A stretch of DNA of 64,000 nucleotides from Adiantum capillus-veneris (lineage: Eukaryota; Streptophyta; Polypodiopsida; Polypodiales; Pteridaceae): assembly GCA_014529385.2 (NCBI GenBank), contig CM043958.1, positions 141,772,234 to 141,836,233 on the forward strand, in the 5' to 3' direction. Both the position numbers and the translations under genes were made by a program. The number at the start of each line of letters is the position of its first letter. The first letter of the stretch is position 1. The notes beneath the pieces were generated by a model. That model saw nothing but the letters and a program-made list of their open reading frames with translations, was not told the origin of the DNA and searched no databases. Shown piece by piece: positions 25,101-38,593 of the stretch.

Positions 25101-28100
25101 GTAGTCTCTCAAGTTGTGATCCGGAAGTTGGGATTCCCAAGTAAGGATTTTGTGTCCGGGAAAGCAGAGTTGTTCTGCGGGAAGAGGACTCTGGAAAGAG
25201 AGTTGGAAAAGAGTTGCAGGGATGCCATGCCCCGAGTCTAGAAGGTGAGATCCAGAGGCGAGAACCTTGATTCTCGAGGAATTGGAATAAGGAACGGAAG
25301 TTCCTTGGAATAGGGTTTTGCCCTAGGAATCGGAAGCTGAGGCTTCCTTGAACCATCAAGTCTTATTCTAGAACGAACGTGGTAATACGTTCGGTTCAAG
25401 TGCTTGTATAGACTTCTCCTCAGTAATAAAGATACTATTACGGGGGGGGGGACCAACCCATCTTCTGGTCCCCAGTACCGTGTCAATCTTCTCACTCTCT
25501 ATCTCTATCTCTATTTATTTCTCTCTATATCCTCTGGCTTCAGTAATAAGTGATAAATCCTATTCATCCGAATGTATTTTATATTGTTATGCGCTCCCGT
25601 TTGTGACACAAGCCTCTCTAGAACAAACTTGTCATGCGTGGATCACGGTCGCTAACAATCGACTGTGGCATGCCATGATACTTGAAAATATTGCTCATAA
25701 ACAAGCGTGCCATCTGATCTGGCTTTATCTTCTTCCTGACAGGAATAAAATGAGCCTGTTTGCCGAATCTGCAAATGATGGTCCAAATACCATTGTTTCT
25801 TGTCTACGTTCTCGGAAGATCAAGATAAAATCCATAGTAATACTTTCCCATGGTTTATCTGGAATACGTAGTGGTTGCAATAACCCTGGTGTCTTTTGCC
25901 TGTCAAAGTTGACCTTCTGGCAAATTAGGCATTCTCGCACAAAGGCATCCACATCTCTTCTCAATGTAGGCCAGTAGAAGAATGTCTCAACCGCTTTAAC
26001 TGTAGCATCGATACCACGATGCCCTGCATACGGTGGGAATTGACTCTCTTCTATAGCTTTGCGTCGCAAGGGCTTTGTGACACACAATCTGCCATGCATC
26101 ATCATGAACCCATCTTTGAAAAGATAGTGTTCATGACGTTGTCCATTCTTTAGCTACTTGAAGACCCTTGCAAAGTCTTCATCATTTGCATACTGTTTTC
26201 TCATATCATCAAGTTCATGATGATAAGGAATTGACACAGCTGAAATTTGTGGCTTCCTTGACACGGCATCAGCCACAACGTTCTTCTTGCCTTCCACATG
26301 CACAATCTGAAATGGAACATGGACAAGATATTTGCCCATCGCATATGCTTCTTAGATAACTTTGTCTGTGTCAAGAAGTATCGCAAGGTCTGATGGTCCG
26401 TTTGGACAACGGAATCTGCACCTAGCAGGTAGTGTTTCCAACTTAAGAGCGCATGAATTACAGCCAGTAACTCTTTCTCATAGACCTTCATGGTCATCTC
26501 TGGCCCTTGCAAAATTCTGCTCTCATAGGCTACTACCGTGCCATCTTGCATTAGCACTGCACCAATGCTACTACCACAGGCGTCACACTGGACCACAAAT
26601 GACTTCCTAAGATCTGGCAACACAATGACTGGATCTGAAGTCATCTTTTCCTTTAAGAGATTAAAACCTGAAATCTCTTTCTGTGTCCATCTGAACGTGA
26701 CTGCCTTCTTTTGAAGAGCATGTAAAGGTGAAGCAATCTCAGCGAAATTTCGGATAAACCTTCTGTAATAGGAGCATAGTCCCAAGAAACTTCGGACATC
26801 GTGCACCGTCTTCAAATCTGGCCATGACTTGATCGCTTCAACTTTTGCAGGATCCATTCTGACACCATCCTTTGAGACAATGTGTCCCAGAAAGTGGATC
26901 TCTTCTAGAAAAAATTCACTTTTCTTTGCAATGATGAGCAACCTATGACTGCGTAGCTCTTTGAACACAATGGCCAAGTGATGCCTATGCTCCTCTTCAT
27001 TCTTTGAGTTGACTATCATGTCATCAAAGAATGTACCAACAAACTGCTCGTGTGGACGGAAAATTCTGTCCATCATCCTATTGAACGTAGTAGAACCATT
27101 TGTGAGACCAAAGGGCATCACTAAAAATTCGTAAAGGCCAAACGTCGTTCTAAAAGCAGTCTTGTGCACATCCTCTGATCTAATGTGGATCTGATGGTAC
27201 CCACTCTTTAGATCTATCCTGTTAAACATAGCTGCTCCTTCTAATTTGTCTAGAATATCATCAATTCTAGGTATAGGGAATCTATTCTTGATGGTATTCT
27301 TGTTCAGTGCACAGTAGTCGATGCAGATACGCTATGAGCCATCCTTTTTCTGCACCAACAACACTGGAGAACAGAATGGAGATGAACTGGGCTGAATCAG
27401 CCCCTTTTCTAACAGCTCCTGTACTTGGCCCATTATCTCTTTCTGCTGAGCTGCACTAACCCTGTACGGAGGCTTATTTGGTGGGCTACTGCCTGGCACC
27501 AAATCTATCGCATGGTCCTCGGGTCTCTCTGGCGGTAATTGAGACGGTAATGAATCGGAAAAACATTCACTATATTGTTGTAAAAACATTGACCTTTCTT
27601 TATCTAGCACATATAAATTTGATTCATCACAATCTGACACTTCACGTGCAAAAACCAAGTACGCAGAAAGATGCTTTTTCATTACAGAAGTAATAGCAGA
27701 AGCTGATACAGTGGGAATAGACTCCCCTTTAAGCTTTACATCCAGAATGTGAGTCTTTCCCCTGCTCTATCAGTGATCTTTTTGTTGTAGGCATCCATGA
27801 TTCCCTGTACACGAAACAACCGAGGAATACCTAGCAACACATCACATCCGTCCAGTGGTATGATGTAAATTTCTTCAGCATCTACATAGGATTGGATATG
27901 TAGGCGCAACTTCGATGATGGGTGTCACAGCCTCTGTATGGCCAGGACATGCCAAACCTGCCTCTGTTGTATACCCCATCTCTTCAGGTCTGATTCCCAA
28001 CTTTGAAGCCAATTCTGGGGAAATGAAGTTGGCTTTGGCACCTGGATCAAAGAAGATAAGCACTGTTTGATCCCTGACCTTTCTCCATGCTCTGCAATGC

Positions 28101-31100
28101 TCACTTGCATCTGAATTTGGCTTATCGCCCACCATATCTGGCACTAGACCAGCCATGGGCTTCTTTCCTTTCCTGTCCTCCTTGTCTTCAGAATCAGCTG
28201 GCCTTTTCTTTGTAGGATAGTTGTAAGCAATGTGGCCAAGCTGCTCACAGATAAAGCATTTGTTCTCTGACGTCAGGACCTTCTTTTGCTCTTCCGACTT
28301 GCGAGGAAAACGTCTTTTCCATTTCTTCGCTGGTCCCGTTTTTGATTCAGCCGAAGCTTTGCCTTTCTCTGCGTTGGCTGGCTCCTGAGTCCGTTTTGGA
28401 GCCTTATTGGGAACGTGCTTCTTCGCTGAACTTTTCTTGCCTGATCCTTCCTTGATGCCAGTATTGAATTCACAATCTTCTCCCTTGAGCAAACCATTAC
28501 CAGTGTTTGCTACCTCGATGAGCTGCGTCAAAGTAGTGACTTTGGTCTTCATACAGTACTTTATCAATCCTTTGGGTAGGCCACAACAATATTTTTCAAT
28601 CTGTTCTGTCAATGGCACAAACCTATAGGAAGTTACTGGAAGTAGAGCTTTCCAAAACTTCCGATTGTAATCATCCAGATTCTTGCAAGTAGCAGCATTA
28701 TGCTGGTGCCATTCTGTCATGACTCCTGCTTGAAAGTCATCAGATAACCATGCTGTTGCAAAAATCTGCTTGAAGTAAATCCATGTGGACGGAGCTTGCC
28801 CTTGAAGCAATAAATTTGTCCACCATTGTCCCGCATTCCTTGTCAAGAAAGTGGCTGCCTTGCGGACCTTTGAAGCCTCTGTAAAGTTTCCCCCTGCATA
28901 GGCCTTGTCAAACTGCTGGAGGAATGAGAGAGCCTTCTTCCTATCATCAAACCCTGTAAAGGTCGTGAAAGTCACACCTTTGCCACCTTCTTTGTACGGA
29001 GTTGGCCTCTCTAGTGGCGTTAAATTGTCATATGGAAGTGACTGAAACATGGGAACACTGTTAGGGTTCATTTGTGTTCCTTGACCGCAATTAAGTTGAC
29101 CTGAAAATGCCATATTTGGTTGTTGATTTGTAATTCAATCCATACCAAAATTTGCCTGTGGCATCCCAAATTGGCCCTGAGTGCTTTGAAACCGTGGTAG
29201 CATGCCCGTGACACCATACATGGGGTTAGACATCATCGTTTGAGCACCCCCAAACACTGTTCCTGGCGTGTAAAACTGATTACCAGGTGCATGATCAGCC
29301 ATGCTCTGGAATACCGATCCACCTCCAAAATAGCCAGGGTGTATTGAAGGTGGTGGGAAGACTTGTTGCCTAGCCTGTAGGTTGCTTCCCTGCCCATTAG
29401 AACCAGCTATAGGCTGCTGAAAGGTGGCTGGCTGAACTCGTACAGCTTGAAAGACTGGCATCTCAGCCACCTGTTCTTGCACCTTAGGCACAGGTTGTGG
29501 AGACTGCATGTTCTCCGTCAAGTGTACAGGTGTTTCCATTGACTGTGCGGTATGAATCACCTGTGCTCGAGCCTTAACAGGCTTTTGAATATGATCCAGT
29601 GACCCAACTTGCTGAGACGGAACAGGAGGTTGCAGAAAGGCTAAAAACCTCGGGTTCTGCATTACTTGTGTGAACATAGCCACAACAGTAGCCAACTGGG
29701 TCCTGAATATATCGTCATCTGTCTGTGGTGGTCTTGAGGACTCACCCACTTCATGTGTCTGTTGACCCTGTGAAGAGGAAACCTCTTCAGTCATATCATC
29801 TGGTCTGTCAGCCATAATTGCTATTTCCTGTGTCTGGTCTATGATCCCCTGTGTCTGCAATCCCAACCTGACCAAGGCTCACTTCTATGGGAAAAAGTGA
29901 TTTGATCCCGTCGATGGAACCATGTTACCGGCCTGTACTTTCAAAAAGGGTGGTAGACTTTACTTCAAACCTTGATTTAGCTTTCACCCATTATTAGTCG
30001 TCTATTCTACCTGTACTTTCAAGACACAACACGGGGGAAAGGGATACAGGTTGCTAGAATGCACTTGAATGAGAAGACCGACACCAGATTGGCCCCTAAC
30101 TTAGGCGCCCCTTTCGGTATTTCTTTATTGGTTAAAAGAGGGAATAAACGCTGTGGTTCCCTATAAGCTGCCCTGCACAAGCTTGGCTGAATTTCAAGTG
30201 TTCTGGCCCGATTTTGGCAACATAATTGTACTAGGACCCTTCACAGTCAGTATTCCCACGTATTGAACGATTTTCCCGACACATACGGGCACTTTGCAAA
30301 ACCTGGCGAGAATCTGCAGCATGCTGAATTCTCTGTTTTCAGCCCCGAAAATGCGCCAGATCATTTGTACAGCGGTCCCCTCGCGTCCCCGAACCTCCTG
30401 GGGGTATTAGGGACTGTTTAGGGGCAAAACCCTAAACCTGCAAAAATACACAGCAGGCTGTAATTTACTGTTTCGGGCTCCGTTTTGCGTGCCGGTCGCA
30501 TCCGTAGCAAGTCCTCGAGCTCCCTCACTTGTAAGGCTACTTACCCTTTGAATCGGACGAGATTTCTGGCGTGAAACCTCTCTGAATTCACTTGTACCTG
30601 CGGGGGATTAGCCACTAGCTAATCCAGTACCTGTGCAAGAGGCTCTTGCCTCGGCAATCGCGCATGAACTCACACAATTGTACATTGGTCAAATGAAAAT
30701 CCCACTAGAGGGGCATAACATACTGCCATAGGGGAGAGAGGGCAGTGCGTAGCGTGCAGGGCATCACTCCTGGCACCGCACTGTACATAGGAGGGAAAGC
30801 AAGCACTCCATAGCTCTTAACCTGTGACAGAAACTTGAAAATGAGCTCATAGCTGAAAATCACGTTTTTGCCTTCTCTATAAGTAGTAAACTGGCCTCAG
30901 AGTGCCAAGTGTCACTCATTTGTGCATTTTCCCGCTTTACACCCTCGGGTCTAAAATATCTCACCTGCAGCCTCTGTTGACTTGGCCACAGAGTAACAAA
31001 ATGATCCCCATGTCAAACTGCACGTAATGACGCGAAGACATTTTCAGGTCCCAAAATAGCAGTTCCCTAAATTTTAGGAGATGCTGCCATTGTATCTTTC

Positions 31101-34100
31101 TAGGTCATTTGACCCCCTTTGTACACTGCAGCCACACCCATAACTGAAATGTAGCCTCTGTAGCAAAGGATTCCACTTTGGCTAGTCAATGACCCCAGTT
31201 TGGCTAACCATAGTCCTTGTTCAACCTTAGTGCTCTCCTGTCCTCAAGCATGGACTCCCTCTGGACAGTTCCACACTAGCTATGCAATGCAGGGCAGTTA
31301 GATTTTTCGAGGGGTGTTTCCAAAAAGTGAAAGTAAATAAATAATAAGAAAGAAATCAACAAAAAGGATAGATAGTAGTCACACGCTGGTGACAGTAACA
31401 ACATGCTGACCGAGGTATGCAAACATCAGAGTCCAAGGCTGAATTTGTTGCACAAGTGTAGGCAACAACATAGCTTTCCTAGTAAGAACATGAGTTTGCA
31501 AATCCAAGATATTAAGGCCACCAAGACGTTTAGGAGTGCAAAGCTTCTGCATCGACATCAAGCGTAAGCCTTTTTTCTGAGCTTGGGTCCACCACAAATG
31601 GGACATAATGTTCGACATACAAGAATCAAGACAACGACGATGCCAATGCATCAGTGGCAAAAAGAACTGAACATATGCCAATAGGATACTCTGAACAATT
31701 CGCAGACGAACATGTAAGGCCAAGTGAATAGCTTCAGTAATGCAATTTGACATTCAAACGTTGCATAACCCAATCCAGTTTTTGAGAGTGAGTGACATTC
31801 CATCCAATTGGATAACCCAAATGCCTAGTGATCACATTTGAAGAAACAATCTCACCAGGCCACAATAAACTATGCCAATCACAAGAACGAAGAGGTAGAA
31901 ACTTCGATTTACAAAAGTTGTCTCTAAGTCCAGCCGCAATGGCAAAAAGTTCCAAGGCTTCCATAATTGCTTTGACATCCGCCTGCTGATTACGAGGCAT
32001 AAACAACGAATCATCGGCGTAAGCCTGCAATAGCATACAACAGAGCACTAAGGGGGCAGCCCTGCCTGACCGAACAACCAAGAGGCCAAGATTTTGTTAT
32101 TTCACCTTCCAAGATCCTTGAAGACGTGCTACATGTATACAAGAAATAAACCACATCGGCAAATTTAGGACCAAACCCTAGGCACCTCATCGTGGCGGCA
32201 ATGAAGTCCCACTGTACAGTGTCAAAGGCCTTTTCAATTTCAACTTACATAACCAGCACATCCTGCTGAGTGTACTTAGCATACTCCATGCCAATCATAA
32301 CATTAGCCAGATTATCCGGATTATCCATAATCAAGCGACGTGGAATGAAACCATATTGAGCCTGATAGAGTCCTGCAAAAAGATGGTCCTTAATGCGGTG
32401 CACCAACATCTTAGCCAATATCTTATAAACCACCGGCATCAAAGTAATCGGGCGCCAATGAGAGAATCGCTCGCAAAGCGCTTGCTTAGGCAGCAATTTA
32501 AGTAAACCTTCTTTCCAAGATAGTGGCAAATCCTGTTTCTCCTATGTTGCATTTATCATGAAAAGCAATGGTTGTTCAAGAGCCTCCCAGAAGGAGAGGA
32601 AAAATTCCACAGTAAGCCGTCCCAACCGGGAGACCGCCAACAGCCCAAAGCAAGCAACGCACTATGCAATTCTGAGGTAGTGAAGGGGTCCTCAAGGCAA
32701 CATGCATCTTGCGAGGATATGATCGGACTAACAAAGGAAAGCATCAATTGACGCGCATGGCAAGCAACCGAAGATGCGTGAGGAGTAGCAAACACGTGTC
32801 GATAATGCAAAACCATGGCATCAACAAGTTCTTGCTTTGAAGAAGTCCAAACACCTGAGGAAGGCATAACCCGCTTGATTGCTTGTGAGACTCTTGTATG
32901 ATGCAAGTGCTTAAAGAATTGCTTCGAAGCACAGCCTTTATCCATGAAAGCCTGTCGACGGGCACGCGTCTGCCATTTAGCAAGCTTTCGCTTGTCATTA
33001 TGCTGAATACACACACAAGCTTCGCTCAACTTCGACATCTCAGAGTTAGACAAAGGCGGCAAATCAGCCAACACTTGCAGCCGTTGACAAGCTTGCTTCG
33101 CATCCTTGACATCCCCCCAAGTGCATTGCATGTAATGCGTGCCATAGTCACAAATAACACTTTGCACCCTCATAAAAAGCGATACCAGGCAACATCAAGA
33201 TCAAGATGCATGTGACCAAGCAGAGGGGGAATAACCTTAGAAATCATGTCGCGAAAAACCTCATGAGTCAGATAAGCGTTGTTAATAAGTAGCAGACGTT
33301 TCCTAGGAAGAGGCCGATCACAAATAGACTGCCCAAAACTCACATTCAGCAAAACAGGGTAATGATCCGATGACTGTAAGGTGTAATCGATGCTGACCTC
33401 ACATACAAAATCCTCATATTGCTGCAAATTAAGCAAATACCATTGATCCAACCGCGCTCGATAAGAAGAGTAGGCGACTTGCTGAAAAGTAAAACCAGAG
33501 GCATTTGGATGCAAATGCCACCATATATCAATAATCTGAGTAGAAGCAAAGAGATTATCCCATTCTTGCCTTTCCGCAAACAACATATGTGAATTACCAG
33601 TGGTACTATCATCCATCCCAGGGGTATTATTAAAATCACCACAAAGGAATGCTTTTGAAGTCCATGAGCGAGAAGAGATATCTCGCCATAGAGCAGCCCT
33701 TTGCCCAGATGATGTATGCGCATAAATGCCTCCGAATTCATACACCTAACCGTTCAACAGGCATTTAACCACCATCGAGTGGCCGTGCGGATCATTATAC
33801 AAGAGAGTTGGTTGAAGCTCATGCCAAACCAACATCAATAAACCTGAATAATCCACCAGCATATGCAAACCAGCATAATCTTGCAAACCTGAATAATCTT
33901 GCAAACCAGCATATGCAATCCAGTAACCTGCAAAATAAGAACACTGATCAGCAGAGTCATGCTGATTGTATTCTTGCAAAACAACGATATCTGCCCTACA
34001 TGTATGTACATAGTGCCAAGTCAGTCGCCATTTCAAGGTTACATAACCCACGCACATTGTATGAAATGCATTTAATTCGATTGTGCATCAAAAACCATAT

Positions 34101-35780
34101 ATACAAGGGTAAGAAACAAAGGGATCAAGTTGAGATGCCCATATGGACATCTCCATCCACCACATCCATGCCAGAACCCATCCGCTGAGTCAAAGCAGGA
34201 AACTTGTCCATAGAATCTGCCTGAGAGGTGGAAGCCTCGCCCAAAAGTACATCCTTCTAAGAGTGCATCGCTTTTTCCCAAGCATCAATCAACGTGTGAT
34301 TGTCATTGCAGGGAAGCTGCTTAAACGATACATTCTTATTGGCATTAACCAGAGGAACATAATTACGGGAGGAAGGTGGAGTACGAATTTCCACTGTCTT
34401 TTTAGGCACCACCCACGAGCCAACATAGTGCACTTGACCCAATATTTTTGCCTTACCTGCATTTACATTCCCAACATCAACAGTCCATTAAATTTAGCTT
34501 CACCAATAGATTTGCCTATAGGGGCAGGGGTAGAGGAAGGAATAGCCAAAAGAGGGGGCTGCAAAACTGGTTCAAGACATTCAGATTGCATGTGACCGAA
34601 TCTACCACATTGGAAACATGAGTTAGCAAATTTGCCCCATTTGAGTTTAAAAGGACGCTTGCCCACCCATGGATCCCCTTAATCCACCATAATTCCATCC
34701 GGGGTATGCTTGTGCGTATCCCAAAGAATGCAAAACCTATTGGTGTTCGCATCCAATTTCGGGGGTCAAATCACCTTGCCAAGCTGAGCAGCCAACAACG
34801 GAAGAAAATGCCTCCACATGCGAGGGAAATCAACAATTTTCACCCACAGAGGACATTTGTGACGAATAAGACTTTGATAGTCCTTCGTAAGTGCCCAAGG
34901 CAGAACATGAGTCATCTGCGTGCCAAAAAAGAGGGGAGACATCTCTAGCAGAAGGTTTCTAGCCTCAATATCTGCCAATAAAACCTCATAGAAACCCTGA
35001 GCACCAAAACAAACGCCTCGGACAGCATGGCGTTTGAGAAGGAAATCAACCCACTGTCCGACATCCTGCGCAACGGGCGTTTTGCCATGGAAAAACAAGA
35101 TGACCGCATTCATGGCATATTGCGCTACCGGATCCATAAGGTCCTGAACTGGAATTCGCACCTCAAGGGCGGTGTCTGACCATTCCAAGCTTTACGCGCC
35201 TCTTCGAAGTCTTCATACAGACAACTTTTGATTTCAGAAGCACTCTCCGAAACACTGTCCATGGCTTTGCGACGCTTGAAGACGCACGGGAACTCTGACA
35301 TGCATCAACTAGACCACGACCGAAAACTAAAGCAAAAGACTTTGTTTGTATTTTGTGTTAATTTATCTATTACAGAGACCTCAGAGATATGTACATCTCC
35401 CACAGAACGCATACATCTGCAAAATAACTATGCCTGGAATATTGTAAACTGTCACTAGCTGTAAATTGCCTGGCGCTGTTGATGCAGCAGGTCGTACAGA
35501 GGTCTAACAGCAACGAGCAGGCTCAAGGCGGTGAGGGTAGAACACCTGCTGGCGAGGCAAGACAGCAGACACGCAGTGCAGAAAGTTGTGCACACCACTC
35601 CACCTGATCACGCAGGCTGTCTTTGCGTAGGATTGTCTTCACACAGGCTGTCTTCACGTAGGGCTACTGGCCGCGTAGGCTATCTTCATGCAGGTTTGCA
35701 GATTCGCGCAAGGTTACAGGTTCGCGTAGCCCAACACACACCTTCACGCAAGGTTACATGGTTGCAGATTGACTCTCAGA

Positions 35781-35816
<36 letters not shown>

Positions 35817-38377
35817 CAACAAACCACAAAGCATGCATAATCTGTTGTGCATCCTTCGTAACGGTTTTGGGCATGAAAAGAGAGTCATTAACATATGCTT
35901 GGCCAATAGGCTGCTTTCAAGAAGGTAGAGCGAGACCATGCAAACGACCTGAGGAAGTGAGGGCCTCAAGATGTAACAGCAAGGGGTGTGAAGCAATTGC
36001 ATAAAGCAAAGCACTCAAAGGACATCGACTGAACGCCTTAGAGTCCAAGAATTTGTGATAGAACCACGGTGACCCACCCATTAGGCCTGCAGAAGTGCTC
36101 TGAGTGTACAGGTGGAAGACTACCTACAAGATTTTCGGCCCAAATCCTAGCCTTTGCATTGTTTCTGCGATACAATCCCATAACACAATATCAAAGGCCT
36201 TTTCAATGTCAACTTGCATAACCAACACATCTTACTAAGTGTATTTTGCATATTCCATGCCTATGATGATATTCGCCAAATTGTCAGTAATGTACCGGTG
36301 CGGTATGAAACCATACTAGGATTGATGAAGTCCTTGATGCAGGTAATCCTTAATACGGTTGACTCTCATTTTGGCATCAATTTGTAGACCGCCGGCATAA
36401 GGGTGATGGGCCGTTAGTGGGGAAATTAATCACAGAAGACATGCTTTGGCAATAGCTTAAGCAGCCCCCTTCCAAGAAAGGGGTGCATCCTACTTCTCCC
36501 AAGCCATATTCATCATCACCAATAAATGTTCCTTAAGGTAGTCCCAAAAGGAGAGGAAGAATTCAACAGTAAGCCCGTCCCAACAAGTAGATTTCCATCT
36601 ACCTAGGTCTTGTAGACTTGCATGCAACTCTTTCTAAGTGAACGCAACCTCTAAATATTGTGATGGCTATAGATATGACGGGAGTAACATGTGAGAGAAA
36701 AAGATTGCGTGCCTGTCTAGCCTCTTGGGTAAGAGGGGGTGGTGCTTCAAAGATCTTTCCATAGTGAGAAACTAACACCTCTACCAATTGCTACGGGGAA
36801 GATGTCCATTCCCTAGAGGAAAGCTTAACTCATTTTATGTCTTGAGATTGTGAGAATGATGTAAATGCTTGAAAAATAGTTTGGAGGCACATCCTTTATC
36901 AACAAAAGCATGTTGCCTTGCACGGCTGCCCATTTAGCCAATTTTTGTTCATCATTATGCTGTATAGTAGTACGAGCTGAAAGTAATGCATTAAGTTCAG
37001 CCTTCGAATGGCGGAATTAGCCATATGCATCAATCTTTGACAAGTATCCCTTGCCTGTTGAACGTTGCCCCACAGTTGAGACATATAATGCTTGCCATAA
37101 TCACTAACAACACTCTGGATCTGCATAACAAAGCGGAACCATGTGGAGATCAAAGGTGGGATTATATCCACAATCATGCTACGAAAAACTTCTTGCTTCA
37201 GATATGCATTATTGACATGTAAAAGCCGTTTCTTGGGCAGAGAAGCAACATTTGTAGAGGGACCAAAGTGTAAAGTCAAACAAATAGGAGCATGATCAAA
37301 AAGGCGCGCGCACACGCACACGCACACACAGACGTTGGTATGGGCAAATGACATCATGGTTTCAATCACATGGCTTCAACATGGATAGACTGCCTCCATT
37401 CCAGTATTCCTTGGATGCACCCTCCCTTTCTCTCACACGGACAGAGATCACTAGACTTATACGTCAGTATTTGATTCAACTAGATACCATAAGCACATGG
37501 ATACAGCCGGTACGAGAGTTGGCACGAAGATGGCTTTCTATAGAGAGCATCTCCTCCAATTAAAAGAGGATGGATATGTGATCAGACCGGCCTATATGGA
37601 CACTCATTTATCCTATGGGATACGATGTGCTATTGCATCAGCTATAGTTATGCTAGTAGAAGTCAGGATATGCTAGTTGTGTCATATAGAGCCAGAGACA
37701 GAGTTACATCACATTTGTCATTGTCCGGTATACTATGAGATACGAGGCCGCTTTCACTCTCTATTCAGAGAGGGCTTTGAAACATTGGCTAGAGTAATGA
37801 GATATCAGGATCAGAGATGCCTCGGGTTGTTTTTGCTAGAGCTGCGCAGACATAGGGAGAGTCTCTTGAGGAGTCCAGGCAATGGGAGACATTCATAGAG
37901 GGAGATCACTGACTTCTTTAGAGTAGGGACTCAACAGCCAGCATGCTTCACAACAGACTTCAGAGCCCACTTCTACCAGAGGTATATTAGTGGACAGAGC
38001 CACTGAGCTCGGGAGAGCTAGACGCCCACGTCTATGGGGGCGACCACGACATTGACGGAGGCTCCATCAGAGAATCAGGACTATTCTAGCACGACAAGGG
38101 AGACGCCCAGTACGACTATTTACAGAGGCGGACATTGACGAAGCTCTTCAAAGACCGATGCAATACTTTCTCGGACAACGCTTGATGCCGGGCATCCTTG
38201 GGCATGGATGATGATGATGATGATTTCAGTCTGACGGTTTTAATCTTTTTCTTTAGTCTTTCACTTTACTTCATGTTTTTTTGTACCCAGACATTGGATT
38301 AGATCCACAAGGATTGTATCAGTTTGGTCTCATAGGTCATTTTGGCCTTTTGAAGACATTTAATATAACATTTCATT

Positions 38378-38427
<50 letters not shown>

Positions 38428-38537
38428 AACAAGTCTTGAGTTCAACTCTCCTCGTCGGAGATCTTTAAGGTCTCTTGGGATGGTTTCCCACGACGTTAAA
38501 ATTCTCTTCTTCTTCTTCTTCTTCTTCTTCTTCTTCT

Positions 38538-38593
<56 letters not shown>

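Larger units (their letters stand above)
20495..31394 (-). mobile_element. Ty3/gypsy retrotransposon B, chromodomain type, full length but defective
   Basis: A 10.9-kb minus-strand element with TSD gtaac at 20490-20494 and 31395-31399. LTRs: 20735-22208 (3', with an extra duplicated end at 20495-20598) and 29923-31394 (5'). Domain order gag, protease, RT, RNase H, integrase, chromodomain-like tail is that of chromovirus gypsy elements. Nonsense codons, frameshifts and a 1,970-bp solo LTR inside integrase inactivate it. Elements A and the solo LTR at 17418 belong to the same family. Confidence 0.95.
19337..35262 (-). mobile_element. L1-type LINE, near full length, split by gypsy element B
   Basis: Minus-strand non-LTR retrotransposon. 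Reading from the right: ORF1 (possible ATG at 35262; zinc knuckle near 34600), APE-type endonuclease, RT with YADD near 32015, RT thumb region, then (after gypsy B) the C-terminal zinc-knuckle region and a poly(A) tail, seen as a T run at 19337-19348. Without the inserted element it is about 5 kb, normal for plant L1s. Across the gypsy insertion the frame rejoins exactly (LGQHVVT then [12 protein letters not shown]). Several stops and shifts make it inactive. It lies antisense in the myotubularin intron. Confidence 0.88.
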
